NCBI RefSeq assembly: GCF_000023945.1
Contig: NC_013158.1
Span: forward strand, 2,294,001 to 2,358,000
DNA from: Halorhabdus utahensis DSM 12940
GTDB lineage: Archaea; Halobacteriota; Halobacteria; Halobacteriales; Haloarculaceae
Direction of reading: 5' to 3'
DNA: 64,000 bases
Shown: positions 7,633 through 16,983 of the stretch, one piece after another
How the letters are laid out: each line of letters opens with the position of its first letter
Numbering within the stretch: position 1 is the first letter of the stretch
Position numbers and translations under genes: made by a program
Notes under the pieces: model-generated
What the model was told of the DNA's origin: nothing
Seen by the model: the letters and a program-made list of their open reading frames with translations, nothing else
Databases searched by the model: none

Positions 7633-8937
7633 TCATCCCTGGGTTCGGGTGACGATCTCCCGTGCCTCTTCGAAGACAGTATTGGCGCGCTCCGGGTCAC
7701 GCGCTTCGGCCGTGATACGGATGAGGGGCTGTGTCCCACTCGCTCTGAGCAGGAACCAGGCGTCACCCAGGTCCACGCGGACACCATCCAGCGTGGTGAC
7801 GTCGTCGTACTCCGCCTGGACACGTTCGTGGATGCGTTCCATCACCGCGGCTTTCTCCGTCACTGAGACGCTGTCCCGGTGGATCGGGTACGCCTCGATG
7901 TCGTCAACGCGATCGGCGAGCGGGCGCTCGGCCGCGAGCTCGACCAGTTTTGCGGCCGCGAGCGGGCCATCGGGACACAGTGCCTGGGCGGGCCAGATCC
8001 ACGCGCCGCTGGGTTCGCCGCCGAACGCGACGCCGGGTTCACTGGCCCGCTCGGCTACGGAGACGTCGCCGACCCGTGTGCGAACAACGTCGATGTCGTC
8101 GGCCGCGAGGTAATCGTCGACGGCCAGGCTGGTGTTGACCGGGGCGGCGACCGTCTCGCCGGGGTCAGCCGCGTCGCGCGCCAGAATCGCCAGCAGGGTA
8201 TCCCCGCTGAGGAACTCGCCGTCTTCCGTGACGGCGCGCAGTCGGTCGGCGTCCCCGTCGTGGGCGATCCCGAGTCGCCCAGTCTCCCGAGCCAGCGCCG
8301 TCAGGGACTCACAGTTCTCGGCCGTCGGTTCGCTGGGTCGTCCCGGGAAGGCCCCGTCCGGCTGGGCGTTGAGCGTCTCGACGTCACACCCCACCTGGGT
8401 GAGGGCCTCGACGCTGACGCCACCGGCACCGTTGCCGAGGTCGACGACGACATCCGGCGGCGAGGTGACGGACACGGCATCAAGGATGGCCTCGACGTGG
8501 GCGTCGGCGCCGTCTCGTCGGCGTCGCGTTCCGAGATCGTCCCACGCGACGAGATCGAACGCCTCGGACTCGATCCGGTCGGCGACAGTGTTCTGTCGAG
8601 CCGTATCGAACGCCTGGGTCGTCGGCTGCCAGAGCTTGATGCCGTTGTCCGCTGGCGGGTTGTGGCTGGCCGTGATCACGACGCCGGCGTCGCCATCCTC
8701 GCCACGAACGGCGCGCGCGACGGTCGGCGTCGCCGCCACGCCGAGGTCGATCACGTCGGTGCCTGATTCACGCAGCCCCGCGGTCAGCGCATCCAGCAGG
8801 AACCGCCCGCTCTCACGCGGATCCCGACCGACGACGACGCGGTCGGCGTCGATTCCCAGCGCCCGTCCCACAGACAGTGCAAGATCGGCCGTGACCGTCT
8901 CTCCAACCGGGCCACGGATACCGCTCGTTCCGAACAT
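7633..8937 (-). CDS. glmM: phosphoglucosamine/phosphohexomutase
   Basis: A 434-residue alpha-D-phosphohexomutase. In order it shows the start MFGTSGIRG, the active-site phosphoserine loop TASHNPPADNG (about 84-94), the metal-binding DGDADR (about 225) and the sugar-specificity loop GEPSG (about 310), with a C-terminal phosphate-binding RASGTQP. GlmM interconverts glucosamine 6- and 1-phosphate for surface glycan precursors; phosphomannomutase activity is an alternative. A longer in-frame start exists 17 codons upstream, but family alignment supports the ATG at 8937. Confidence 0.9.
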   Translation of the reverse strand: MFGTSGIRGPVGETVTADLALSVGRALGIDADRVVVGRDPRESGRFLLDALTAGLRESGTDVIDLGVAATPTVARAVRGEDGDAGVVITASHNPPADNGIKLWQPTTQAFDTARQNTVADRIESEAFDLVAWDDLGTRRRRDGADAHVEAILDAVSVTSPPDVVVDLGNGAGGVSVEALTQVGCDVETLNAQPDGAFPGRPSEPTAENCESLTALARETGRLGIAHDGDADRLRAVTEDGEFLSGDTLLAILARDAADPGETVAAPVNTSLAVDDYLAADDIDVVRTRVGDVSVAERASEPGVAFGGEPSGAWIWPAQALCPDGPLAAAKLVELAAERPLADRVDDIEAYPIHRDSVSVTEKAAVMERIHERVQAEYDDVTTLDGVRVDLGDAWFLLRASGTQPLIRITAEARDPERANTVFEEAREIVTRTQG

Positions 8938-9000
8938 ACGTTTGTTCTCGCCGACCGGTCCCAAAAAGACTCGGTCAGGACAGTTCAACGCTGAGTGGCG

Positions 9001-9708
9001 TCACCGCCACGCCTCGGTGTTGTCCTCTTCCTGGAGTTCGCCCTTGGCCTGTCGTGACCCCGGCCAGAACGTGACCACGATGACGAGCGCGTAGCATACG
9101 CCGACGAGTCCCAGGACGACTTCGCCGGGAATCCTGCCGATCGAGGCGGCCCCGATCGGCCCCGACGTGGGATCGCCGAACACCGTGAGTCGGATCAGCC
9201 AGGCGGCGAGCAGCACAGACAAAAGCGGGGTATACACCCGCGCGAGTCGCCTGGAGACCGCTTCGATCGGTGGCGTTTTGATCGTCGGCTCCCGGAGATC
9301 GTCACTCAGGAGTTCGCGCCAGTTGGGTTGCTCTGTCCCTTCCGGATCGAGCGCGTTAGCAAACACGTTCTCCTCCAACAGGCGCACCCGCGATCGCCAG
9401 ACATCGTAGATACGATATCGCCGCGCCTCGATACCCAGAAAGACGACCAGCATGCCCATACCGACGAGCAGAATATAGTGCGGGCGGGTCTCCGCCGAGA
9501 ATGCCCAGGTGAGCAGGGATGCAGTCAGGACGACCGCCCAGTTCGTCGTCCGATCGATTCGGGTTCGCCAGGACGTCGTCCGGCCGAGTTCTCCCCGATA
9601 GGTGTGGCCCATCAGCGAGAGGAAGTCGGATCTGTCGCGGGCGGCTTCCCCTGCCACTTCCCGCTTTTCGGGCGATTCTGGGTCGAAATCCTTCGGGGGT
9701 CCGGACAT
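9001..9708 (-). CDS. DUF2270 integral membrane protein
   Basis: A 235-residue protein recognisable as the predicted membrane family DUF2270. A soluble N-terminus (about 1-60, including RSDFLSLMGHTYRGELGR) is followed by two membrane helices (about 65-100), a cytosolic loop with RRYRIYDVWRSR, and two more helices near 160-180 and 205-225. Function unknown. The start at MSGPPKDF is preferred over an upstream ATG 15 codons earlier because the earlier codons add only linker-like residues. It is the second of two minus-strand genes (glmM, then this), 63 bp apart. Confidence 0.75.
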   Translation of the reverse strand: MSGPPKDFDPESPEKREVAGEAARDRSDFLSLMGHTYRGELGRTTSWRTRIDRTTNWAVVLTASLLTWAFSAETRPHYILLVGMGMLVVFLGIEARRYRIYDVWRSRVRLLEENVFANALDPEGTEQPNWRELLSDDLREPTIKTPPIEAVSRRLARVYTPLLSVLLAAWLIRLTVFGDPTSGPIGAASIGRIPGEVVLGLVGVCYALVIVVTFWPGSRQAKGELQEEDNTEAWR

Positions 9709-9809
9709 GTCTCCCGGTTCAGGCGAGCGGCTCGTAAAACTACCCGTCGACACTGCCGATGCTCTATCGGATCAGTTGGTCAGAAACGAAAACCGCGGAT
9801 GCGACGACC

Positions 9810-9977
9810 TTACAGGTCGCGCGGCTGGACGGTCTTGCGGTCGTTCTCCTCGGCACGTCGCGCTGCGTCGGCGAGCAGCTCCTCGACCTCGTCGTCGAGG
9901 GCAGCGTAGAAGTCCGAGGCAACGTTCATGTCATCGAGCTCTTCCTTGACGGCGGCTTTGACGATTAGGTCTGCCAT
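9810..9977 (-). CDS. DUF1931 mini histone-fold protein
   Basis: A 55-residue protein beginning MADLIVKAAVKEEL and ending RKTVQPRDL, the pattern of the haloarchaeal DUF1931 family. That family has a histone-like helix-strand-helix fold and ends in the RKTV-x-x-x-DL signature also seen in true histones. It may bind DNA or pair with another histone-fold protein. A minus-strand box (CTTATAAAT, about 10001-10009) sits about 28 nt ahead of the ATG, indicating a leaderless transcript. Confidence 0.8.
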   Translation of the reverse strand: MADLIVKAAVKEELDDMNVASDFYAALDDEVEELLADAARRAEENDRKTVQPRDL

Positions 9978-10157
9978 ACAGGGTTGTGTTCCACAGGATC
10001 ATTTATAAGCGTTCCCAATTCTACCCGCTCTCGGGACGGTTAGACGGGTTTGAGACCCGCCTGGAAGGTCAAAGGGGGTCTCCGTGTGGGACAGTCGAGT
10101 GTGCGATCCGCACACGGAATCGATGCCTAAGAGTACCCTGGCCCCGGAATGTGTCGC

Positions 10158-10931
10158 ATGCGAGAGATCCTCGAAGCCCTCGAAGACGGCGATATCAGCG
10201 TCGAGGCGGCCGAAGCCGAACTTCGCGGGTATGCCAGCAACGACGGTGGTCGCTTCGACGCGGCACGCGAGGTCCGGGGTGGCGTTCCGGAAGCGATCCT
10301 CGGCGACGGCAAGACGCCCGCCGAGGTCGCCGCCCTCGCGGCGACGGCCGTCGAGACGACCGGCCGCGTCATCGCCACCCGCGTCACGGGGGCGCAGGTC
10401 GCGGCGATCCGCCGTCGACTGGCGGCGGACCACCCCGGCACGACGATCCGCTGGCGCGAGCGCTCGAACGTGGTGGTCGGCCACGCCCCCGACTTCGAAC
10501 CGCCGCGACTTGAGGCCGACGTCGGGATCGTCACCGCCGGGACATCGGACGCCGTTCCCGCGGGCGAGGCGGCCGCGATTGTCGGCGAAATGGGGGCTCG
10601 CGTCGGGCGGATCGACGACGTCGGCGTCGCCGGCATCGCCCGCCTGCTCGACCGCCTCGATGACATTCGGGCCCATGACGTGATCATCGTCGCCGCCGGC
10701 CGGGAGGGCGCACTGCCAACCGTCGTCGCCGGCCTGGTCGATGTGCCAGTGATCGGGCTCCCGGTCTCGACGGGGTACGGCCAGGGTGGCGACGGCGAGG
10801 CGGCCGCCCTCGGGATGTTGCAGTCCTGTACCGCACTCACGACCGTCAACGTCGACGCCGGCTTCACCGCCGGTGCCCAGGCCGGCCTGATTGCCCGGCA
10901 ACTTGACGCGGCCCGCGGCAAGCGTCCCTGA
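10158..10931 (+). CDS. larB: nickel pincer cofactor biosynthesis protein LarB
   Basis: A 257-residue enzyme of the LarB/PurE-like family, known to carboxylate nicotinic acid adenine dinucleotide to the biscarboxylate precursor of the nickel pincer cofactor. A helical N-terminus (ILEALEDGDIS) precedes a PurE-like core with VGIVTAGTSDAVPAGEAA (about 115-132), DVIIVAAGREGALP (about 176) and the GLPVSTGYG loop (about 198). The ATG at 10158 is preferred over 10149 because a GCCTAAG box (10125-10131) lies about 30 nt ahead of it. LarC and LarE are not in the window. Confidence 0.88.
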   Translation: MREILEALEDGDISVEAAEAELRGYASNDGGRFDAAREVRGGVPEAILGDGKTPAEVAALAATAVETTGRVIATRVTGAQVAAIRRRLAADHPGTTIRWRERSNVVVGHAPDFEPPRLEADVGIVTAGTSDAVPAGEAAAIVGEMGARVGRIDDVGVAGIARLLDRLDDIRAHDVIIVAAGREGALPTVVAGLVDVPVIGLPVSTGYGQGGDGEAAALGMLQSCTALTTVNVDAGFTAGAQAGLIARQLDAARGKRP

Positions 10932-10997
10932 GTTCCCACTGTTCATGTTTGTGGATCACATACATGTCATAACGGGACACACTCCCGACGGTCTCAC

Positions 10998-11147
10998 ATG
11001 CCAAGATGCGATCACTGCGGCGAACACGTCTCCGACCAGTTCGAACGCGTCTTCGCGGACGCTAACGGTCGATTACGTGCCTGCCCCTCCTGTTCGTCCC
11101 ACGCCGGCATCGCCGAAACCGCCAAGGAACGCGCTCCCGACACGTGA
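10998..11147 (+). CDS. CxxC zinc-finger microprotein, paralogue of the one at 7426
   Basis: A 49-residue protein with CDHCG near residue 4 and CPSCS near 29, the same spacing and flanks (VSDQFERVF versus VTAAYARVF) as the 7426 protein. It lies 12 bp ahead of the GIY-YIG gene, so the two are probably cotranscribed. Function unknown; a zinc ribbon is the sensible structural expectation. Confidence 0.75.
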   Translation: MPRCDHCGEHVSDQFERVFADANGRLRACPSCSSHAGIAETAKERAPDT

Positions 11148-11159
11148 GGGGGCTGGCAG

Positions 11160-11435
11160 ATGACGGACCCCGACGCCGATCACTACGTGTACGTTCTGTG
11201 GTGTGCTGACGACACGCTGTATACTGGTTATACCACCGATCCGGCGCGTCGCGTCCGCGAACACAACGACGGCGAGGGCGCGAAGTACACCCGCGGTCGG
11301 ACGCCGGTCGAACTCGTCCATCTGGAGACGTTCGAGACGAAATCGGCCGCGATGTCCCGCGAATACGCGATCAAGCAACTGTCGCGTGGCGAGAAGGAAC
11401 AACTTGTCGACGGGCCAGTTCCGGATCTGGCGTGA
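11160..11435 (+). CDS. GIY-YIG domain protein (UPF0213/YhbQ-like)
   Basis: A 91-residue single-domain GIY-YIG protein. The motif appears as [16 protein letters not shown] (about 8-24), followed by the conserved Arg in [10 protein letters not shown] and by [12 protein letters not shown] with its Glu. These stand-alone proteins resemble UvrC/Slx1 nuclease domains; their cellular task is not settled. It is probably cotranscribed with the zinc microprotein upstream. Confidence 0.88.
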   Translation: MTDPDADHYVYVLWCADDTLYTGYTTDPARRVREHNDGEGAKYTRGRTPVELVHLETFETKSAAMSREYAIKQLSRGEKEQLVDGPVPDLA

Positions 11436-11515
11436 ACGATCACGTTTCATCCCATCACGAACGCTGACCCGGCGTGAGACGAACGGGTTTTGCCGATCCC
11501 CCTCCGAATACGCGT

Positions 11516-12196
11516 ATGAGCGTCGGCGACGCCTTCGACCAGTGGGCTGAGCAGGGGAAGGACCGCGGCATGGAACAACGACACTGGCACACGGCCAAGC
11601 ACGCACTCGGCCGGATGCCGGTCGAGGACGGCGACGTGGTGCTCGATCTGGGCTGTGGGAGCGGGTACGCCGCCCGCGCGCTTCGAGCCGCCGGCGGGGC
11701 CGGGCGCGCCTACGGCCTCGATCGCTCGCCACAGATGGCGCGAAACGCCCGCGAGTACACCGACGACGCGGCTGTCGGGTTCCTGGTCGGGGACTTCCAG
11801 CACCTGCCCTTTGGGACCGACAGCGTCGATCACGCCTTCTCGATGGAGGCCATCTACTACGCTCCCGATCCCGTCGAAGCGCTTCGTGAACTCCGTCGCG
11901 TCCTGCGATCGGGCGGGACCTTCTACTGTGCAGTCGATTACGTCGCGGACAACCCCCACACCGCCGAGTGGGACGAGTACGTCGACGTCGCCATGACCCG
12001 GTGGTCGCGGGCGGAGTACCGCGAGGCCTTCCGGGAGGCCGGGTTTCACGTTGCCGAGCAGGAGGCGATCCCCGACGAGGAGGTCGAGATCCCGCCCGCC
12101 GCGGAGTTTCCGACCGAGGACTGGAAGACCCGCGAGGCGATGGTCGAGCACTTCCGCGAGCACGGCACGCTGCTGACTGTCGGCGTCGTGCCCTGA
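11516..12196 (+). CDS. SAM-dependent methyltransferase, class I
   Basis: A 226-residue methyltransferase with SAM-binding motif I VLDLGCGSGYAAR (about 41-53), acidic post-I GLDRSPQM, and the Methyltransf_11-type stretch FGTDSVDHAFSMEAIYYAPD (about 99-118) followed by LRELRRVLRSGG. Substrate unknown; ubiquinone/menaquinone-type (UbiE-like) or small-molecule methylation are possible. Start chosen at the ATG of MSVGDAFDQW; the upstream in-frame extension has no conserved features. The flavin reductase gene begins 56 bp downstream. Confidence 0.85.
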   Translation: MSVGDAFDQWAEQGKDRGMEQRHWHTAKHALGRMPVEDGDVVLDLGCGSGYAARALRAAGGAGRAYGLDRSPQMARNAREYTDDAAVGFLVGDFQHLPFGTDSVDHAFSMEAIYYAPDPVEALRELRRVLRSGGTFYCAVDYVADNPHTAEWDEYVDVAMTRWSRAEYREAFREAGFHVAEQEAIPDEEVEIPPAAEFPTEDWKTREAMVEHFREHGTLLTVGVVP

Positions 12197-12252
12197 GCGT
12201 GTCGGCTCACGGGTGGGGAAAGGTCTTTGCCGCCCCCGCCCGGCCTCCGGAC

Positions 12253-13287
12253 ATGATCGAGGTACGTAGACACGCCTCACAGCACGACGCCATCGGGGAG
12301 CTGCCACTGCTCACCGAGTCCGCCCGCGTGACCGCGGTCACCTACCAGGACGACGACCGGAGTGAGGAGATCGCGACGGCGATGGAGCGTCTCCTGGCCG
12401 ATGTGGCGATCGAGGGTGTCGACGGCGCGATGCTTCCGGGGGAGTGGGAGGCGGCCGCCGAGGCAGCTACGGCCGCCGGGCGCGCCGACCTCGCCCGTCA
12501 GGTCACGGCGCTCGGGAGGCGCTACGACCGTCCGTACCCGATGCTGGCTGCCGTCCGGTTCGATACGGCGGTCGACGTGGACTTCGTCGCCGGGCAGTAC
12601 GTCGGCCTGACGTACGAGGGGATCCCGCGGGCGTACTCGCTGTCGAACTCGCCGGCCGAGGACGAACTGGAGATCTGCGTCCGGCGAGTGCCCGGCGGTC
12701 GACTGTCGCCGCGCATCTGTGCGGATCTGGCAGTCGGCGACGAGCTGACGATCCGCGGGCCGTACGGCGAACTCGTCCTCGGCGATCACGCGCCTCGTGA
12801 CCTCGCGTTCGTCGCGACCGGCACGGGCGTGGCCCCGCTGAAGAGCATGATCGAGTACCTCTTCGAGACGGGCCGGGACGAATACGACGGCCAGCGTCGT
12901 GACGTCTGGCTGTTCCTCGGCGCCGACTGGACGGACGACCTGCCCTACCGCGAGTACTTCCGGGACCTCGCGGCCACTCGTGAGAACTTCCACTTCGTCC
13001 CGTGTCTGGTCTTCGAGTCGCTGCTTTCGGAGTGGGAGGGCGAAACCGACTTCGTGCAGGACGCGTTGCTGGCCCACGTCGACCCGGACCGCGTGACGAC
13101 GGGCGTCGCGGCCCCGCTGGAACGACGGCTCCGTCGGGAGCCTCGATCGGGCGTCGACGCTCGGATCGATCCCGGGAACGTCGACGTCTACGCCTGCGGG
13201 ATCAACGCGATGGTCTACAGTCTTCTGGCGGAGACCGACGCCATCGGCGTCCCGGATCAACGTGTGGAGGTGGAGGGGTTCGGATGA
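12253..13287 (+). CDS. FAD/NAD(P)-binding oxidoreductase of the ferredoxin reductase type
   Basis: A 344-residue protein with an extra N-terminal region (about 1-95, Ala/Glu-rich helices) before an FNR-type module. The FAD motif RAYSLSNSP is at about 131-139, and the NAD(P)-binding start VATGTGVAPLKSM at about 191-203 precedes the conserved WLFLGADW. A late CGINAMVYSL matches the C-terminal CG-P/I-x-x-M motif of the family. No 2Fe-2S ferredoxin domain is fused. It may pass electrons to a partner oxygenase or act as a flavin reductase; none is adjacent. Confidence 0.82.
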   Translation: MIEVRRHASQHDAIGELPLLTESARVTAVTYQDDDRSEEIATAMERLLADVAIEGVDGAMLPGEWEAAAEAATAAGRADLARQVTALGRRYDRPYPMLAAVRFDTAVDVDFVAGQYVGLTYEGIPRAYSLSNSPAEDELEICVRRVPGGRLSPRICADLAVGDELTIRGPYGELVLGDHAPRDLAFVATGTGVAPLKSMIEYLFETGRDEYDGQRRDVWLFLGADWTDDLPYREYFRDLAATRENFHFVPCLVFESLLSEWEGETDFVQDALLAHVDPDRVTTGVAAPLERRLRREPRSGVDARIDPGNVDVYACGINAMVYSLLAETDAIGVPDQRVEVEGFG

Positions 13288-13427
13288 GCGGAGCGGTCGA
13301 GAACTCTCCTCGGCCTGTTCCCCACAACACGGTCGGGTTCGGCCCGCACGCCACGGCTCGTTTCGGGCGCGGCCAGCCCCACCCCTTTCGTAAACCCTAA
13401 CCGCGACTCAGCCCTACGAAGAGTCGA

Positions 13428-14450
13428 ATGAGCAAGCAACTCCCGGACGTGCAGGCGAACAGTCCGGAGGTCGCCGTCGGACTCAACCGCGTCGGCGTCA
13501 CCGGTGTCGAGAAACTCGTCGAGATCGACCGCGAGGACCGTCGCCCGATCGTCCTGATGGCGACGTTCGACGTCTTCGTCGACCTCCCCACCTGGCGAAA
13601 GGGAGCGGACATGAGTCGCAACATGGAGGTCATCGACGAGACGCTCGAAGCCGCCGTCGACAACACCGGCTACCGCGTCGAGGACGTCTGTGGTGACGCC
13701 GCCGAGCGTCTTCTCGACAAGCACGACTACACCGACCGCGCGGAGGTGCGCATGGAGGCCGAGTACGTCACCCGCGAGCGCACGCCCGAAAGCGACCGCC
13801 CGACTCAGAGCACCGCCGACATCATCGCCTCCGCGACCGCGACCGACGAGGGGACTCGGGAGGAACTCGGCGCGCGTGTCACCGGCATGACGGTCTGTCC
13901 CTGTTCACAGGGAATGAGTGAGTCACGCGCCCGCCAGACGCTGAACGACCTCGACGTCGATCGGGAGACCATCGACACCTTCCTCGATGAAGTCCCCCAG
14001 GCCGGACACTCCCAGCGCGGGCACGCCACGCTCACCATCGAGAGCGATGGCTCGCCGGACGTCGACCTCCGGGACGTCATCGCGGTCGCCCGCGATGCGA
14101 TGAGCGCCCACATCTACAACCTCGCGAAACGTCCGGACGAGGATCATATGACCTACGAGGCTCACGCCGACGCCAAGTTCGTCGAGGACTGCGTCCGGTC
14201 GCTCGCGGAGGGGGTTGTCGAGACGTTCCCCGATCTCCCCGAGAACGCTGTCATTCGAATGGAGCAGTCGAACGACGAGTCGATCCACCAGCACAACGCC
14301 CACGCCGAGCGCGTGGCTCGATTCGGCGATCTCACTGACGAGGTCAACGGCGACGCCGAGGGTGGCAACCCCGAACCCGCCGACAGCGGCGTGGCCGGGA
14401 CGGAAACCGACGCTGTCGACCGGCGGACGAACGGCTCCGGCGACCGATAG
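13428..14450 (+). CDS. mptA: GTP cyclohydrolase MptA (type IV)
   Basis: A 340-residue Fe(II)-dependent GTP cyclohydrolase that converts GTP to the cyclic phosphate of dihydroneopterin in archaeal pterin/folate synthesis. Recognisable parts are [20 protein letters not shown] at the start, the metal-site Cys in [10 protein letters not shown] (about 149-158) with the flanking histidines in [15 protein letters not shown] (about 189-203), and [13 protein letters not shown] near 290. The acidic Gly/Glu/Asp-rich final 35 residues are a halophilic addition. Confidence 0.95.
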   Translation: MSKQLPDVQANSPEVAVGLNRVGVTGVEKLVEIDREDRRPIVLMATFDVFVDLPTWRKGADMSRNMEVIDETLEAAVDNTGYRVEDVCGDAAERLLDKHDYTDRAEVRMEAEYVTRERTPESDRPTQSTADIIASATATDEGTREELGARVTGMTVCPCSQGMSESRARQTLNDLDVDRETIDTFLDEVPQAGHSQRGHATLTIESDGSPDVDLRDVIAVARDAMSAHIYNLAKRPDEDHMTYEAHADAKFVEDCVRSLAEGVVETFPDLPENAVIRMEQSNDESIHQHNAHAERVARFGDLTDEVNGDAEGGNPEPADSGVAGTETDAVDRRTNGSGDR

Positions 14451-14520
14451 AGCCTCGCCGTCTGCCCACACCTGTACTCGCTCGAAAAGGGTTTTGAGGC
14501 CCCGCCCGGTAGGGGGCGGC

Positions 14521-15111
14521 ATGCTCCGGATCATCGCGCTCCTGCTGTTGATACCTCTCGTCGACATGGTGATGCTGGTCGTGGTTGCCGGTAAGCTGGG
14601 TGCCGTCCCGACGGTGTTGCTCGTGGTGTTGACGGGACTGATCGGCATGTTGCTCGTCCGTGCGGAGGGCCGTCACACGATCGCGAAGATCCAGCGGAAG
14701 GTCCTCCAGGGGGAGGCACCGACCGACGAGTTGCTCGACGGCGCGCTGCTGTTGATCGCCGGCGCGCTGCTGTTGACTCCCGGGCTGGTGACCGACGTGA
14801 TCGGCTTCGTCCTCGTGATCCCGCCGACCAGATATCCAGTCCGGCTCGCACTGAAGAAGTGGGTCGTCACGCCCTATCTCGAAAAGAAGACCGGCGGGTT
14901 CGCCACCGGCTCGGTCTACGTCGGTGGCTTTCCGAACGACGACGGGGACGGGCCTGTCGGCGGTGATTCCAGCGGTCCCGGTGGATTCGGTGGGCCCGGC
15001 GGGATCGGGGGTATCGGGGGTATCGGTGGCTCGACGGACGATGGAGTCCGCGACATCGGTGAGGCCCAGGACCTCGACGACGTTGAGGACGGGGACGATC
15101 GGCCCGAGTGA
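14521..15111 (+). CDS. FxsA family membrane protein
   Basis: A 196-residue protein. Residues 1-140 match the FxsA family: three to four hydrophobic segments (about 3-22, 27-46, 75-100), with LVRAEGRHTI between and DGALLLIAGALLLTPGLVTD as the signature. After PTRYPVRLALKKWVV the C-terminal 60 residues are a Gly-rich tail (GGFGGPGGIGGIGGIGG) and an acidic end, probably cytoplasmic. FxsA relieves F-plasmid exclusion of phage T7 in E. coli; its normal role is unknown. It is the last gene before tRNA-Ile and the A+T-rich island. Confidence 0.85.
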   Translation: MLRIIALLLLIPLVDMVMLVVVAGKLGAVPTVLLVVLTGLIGMLLVRAEGRHTIAKIQRKVLQGEAPTDELLDGALLLIAGALLLTPGLVTDVIGFVLVIPPTRYPVRLALKKWVVTPYLEKKTGGFATGSVYVGGFPNDDGDGPVGGDSSGPGGFGGPGGIGGIGGIGGSTDDGVRDIGEAQDLDDVEDGDDRPE

Positions 15112-15191
15112 TCGCCAGCCACGAGGGTGACGACGGGAGCGAAAAGAAACGCTTAATGGTAGGCCTCCGGTACGCCTTGATGCGCTCACCT

Positions 15192-15265
15192 GGGCCAATA
15201 GCTCAATCAGGTTGAGCGCTCGGCTGATAACCGGGAGGTTCGCGGTTCAAATCCGCGTTGGCCCA
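15192..15265 (+). tRNA. tRNA-Ile (anticodon GAT)
   Basis: A 74-nt cloverleaf: acceptor GGGCCAA/TTGGCCC, discriminator A, anticodon loop CTGATAA (GAT), T arm GCGG-TTCAAAT-CCGC. A GCTTAAT box lies about 38 nt upstream, implying a short 5' leader. Base composition drops abruptly after the gene, which is therefore the left edge of the A+T-rich island. No second copy of its 3' end is visible at the right side. Confidence 0.96.
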
Positions 15266-15361
15266 TCCTGTCACCTCACGACGTTCGGTGACACGGCAAC
15301 AGCAGTCTCACGCCTTCTTCCTCTCAATTTCGGAACTTCACCAAAGAACCTAGTCTTTTCG

Positions 15362-15550
15362 GTGAACAATCTACGTCGAATTAGGAAGGCTCTGATCCGC
15401 GCGCGAGAAGACAAGTGCATATTCCCTACTGGTATTGCCGCGCATCTCTTGGGAGAGGCTCAGGAATTGCGGAAATTTCCCATATTGAAACACTATATGC
15501 AATACTTCCGCAAAGCTATCCCTTTGCCCACGTGGTTCTTCGAGAGATAA
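15362..15550 (+). CDS. short hypothetical ORF (possibly a gene remnant)
   Basis: A 62-residue frame starting with GTG just after tRNA-Ile and rich in Arg, Lys and aromatic residues (RRIRKALIRAREDK near the start). It resembles nothing I recognise. Its basic, non-halophilic composition fits an element-derived fragment. The frame continues upstream into the tRNA, so the start is a guess; it may not be translated. Confidence 0.25.
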   Translation: MNNLRRIRKALIRAREDKCIFPTGIAAHLLGEAQELRKFPILKHYMQYFRKAIPLPTWFFER

Positions 15551-15706
15551 GCGGCCAATCAATAAAATAGAAGATCAAATCCCAAGAGCGGTGGCTGTCT
15601 GACAAACAGATGGGTACTTTCCCTTCCCGAGATAGTCAGTCAGACCGAGGGTCAGAGGGTTCCCATTGTCGATGCTGTTTTGCAGAGTCCATATACACCT
15701 CTTCGT

Positions 15707-16026
15707 TCAGTTCCACGGTATCGGTCGGCTGATGGTAGGAGGGAGATATCCTGATTCCCCGATAGAACAGCTCTCGGAGAATCGCGCTCTGTTCCTCCAT
15801 CGAATCGCCACCCTCGCCTCACTAAGCGTCTCATCGTATGGCTCGATAGGATCGCTGTTTAGGTCAAGGAGACCGTGCTTGGCCGATAGAATCCACCAGT
15901 CGTCGTGGTACTGTTCCACGTAGACGCGCATTTCTCGAAGTAGTCGGAGATGTAGAGATCCTTTGGCTTGGCTGGTTCGTCTCGCTTGGTCTTGACGCAA
16001 CTGACAAGACCTATTTCTCGGGTCAT
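15707..16026 (-). pseudogene. frameshifted DUF6884-like gene
   Basis: Two overlapping minus-strand frames together give one recognisable protein. MTREIGLVSCVKTKR through YISDYFEK is read from 16026, and MRVYVEQYHDDWWILSAKH through IEPYDETL in the next frame. The join falls at about 15930-15935, where one base appears to be missing after GAGAAA. The product matches DUF6884-type proteins of haloarchaeal defence and mobile regions. The C-terminal part is not homologous-looking. A third frame (15636-15800, beginning MEEQSAILRELFY) may be a further fragment of the same decayed locus. Confidence 0.65.
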
Positions 16027-16262
16027 GGAATTATTTCCCACGTAATAATGGCTCCCTGTTGATGCACAGGATGTCGAAGTTCATCAAAGTGAGCGACATT
16101 TCATGTCTCTACCTCGAGGTCGTATCAGTACCCTATATCGATACAGAACTTCTCCGCTATCGCTTCAGGGCTGATTCGCTCGTAAGATTCGTCGAGCGCT
16201 GGTAGTAGAAGCCGTTTGATGGGATCGCGTTCCTGCTGGGTCGGGAATAACAAGTAGGAGAG

Positions 16263-16568
16263 TTGATAGATTTATTTGATAAAGTACAATCATTATCCAA
16301 TTGGCATTCAATTTGTAATATGGAGCTCCTAAGAAGCAGTTGCGATTACTGTAGTGATAATAGCCCAGACAACAAATATTCTCAGTGTAGATTGAAATTC
16401 CACTACGACTGTGCAAAAAATCGCGGCGAACTTCGGGTTAAACAAGAAAGCGGTGAACTGTTGAGCTCAGGCTCACTACCAGTGGTCTTGTCCCAATTGT
16501 GGACGCCGTTCACAGGGTACCGTTTGATATTTGATCGGTATCCTGGGTTGGACAGACCCTACAGATAG
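16263..16568 (+). CDS. hypothetical Cys-containing ORF in the island
   Basis: A 101-residue frame with CDYCSD and a later C-x10-C spacing around QCRLKFHYDCAKN, which might bind zinc. A second frame (16531-16773) continues downstream, so a frameshifted longer gene is possible. No homology is recognised. Composition is island-like. It may be a remnant rather than a functional gene. Confidence 0.25.
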   Translation: MIDLFDKVQSLSNWHSICNMELLRSSCDYCSDNSPDNKYSQCRLKFHYDCAKNRGELRVKQESGELLSSGSLPVVLSQLWTPFTGYRLIFDRYPGLDRPYR

Positions 16569-16983
16569 TCATCTCCTATATGAGGCACCGTTAGAGGAGT
16601 ATACCTCATTTCACTTGTTCCGCATTCGGCCAGAGGTGCGAAAACACTCGTTCACTAACTACCGGTCATTTGTATCAATAGTAAATTTACTTCACGAAGA
16701 TACATATCTGCTTCTGATGCAGACAGTTTCCCTTTGCCACTCCCCTTCTACAGGCGGAGTTCCTCTCGGTTAAAGCTCCACTCACTGTGCTTGACGCAGA
16801 TTCGGATGGTTCGACGCACCTATCCGAAGATCACGTTAACTTACTCTCCATCGCAACTCTGTTGCCTCACAGGCTTTTGATGATTTCGCTGCAGGAGAAA
16901 TTCTGGCCTTCGAGAGAAATGGTCTGAACACGAGTTTACCAGCCACTCAACATCCTTTGTCAATAACCCACATTCTCCAAAAT

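Noticed and set aside
14990-15040. Gly-rich GGIGG repeats as a separate tandem-repeat locus
   Set aside because: A short low-complexity tail inside the FxsA-family gene, common in haloarchaeal proteins.
15192-15560. ORF reading through tRNA-Ile
   Set aside because: The upstream half of the frame is tRNA sequence; only the part after 15362 was kept, as a doubtful hypothetical.
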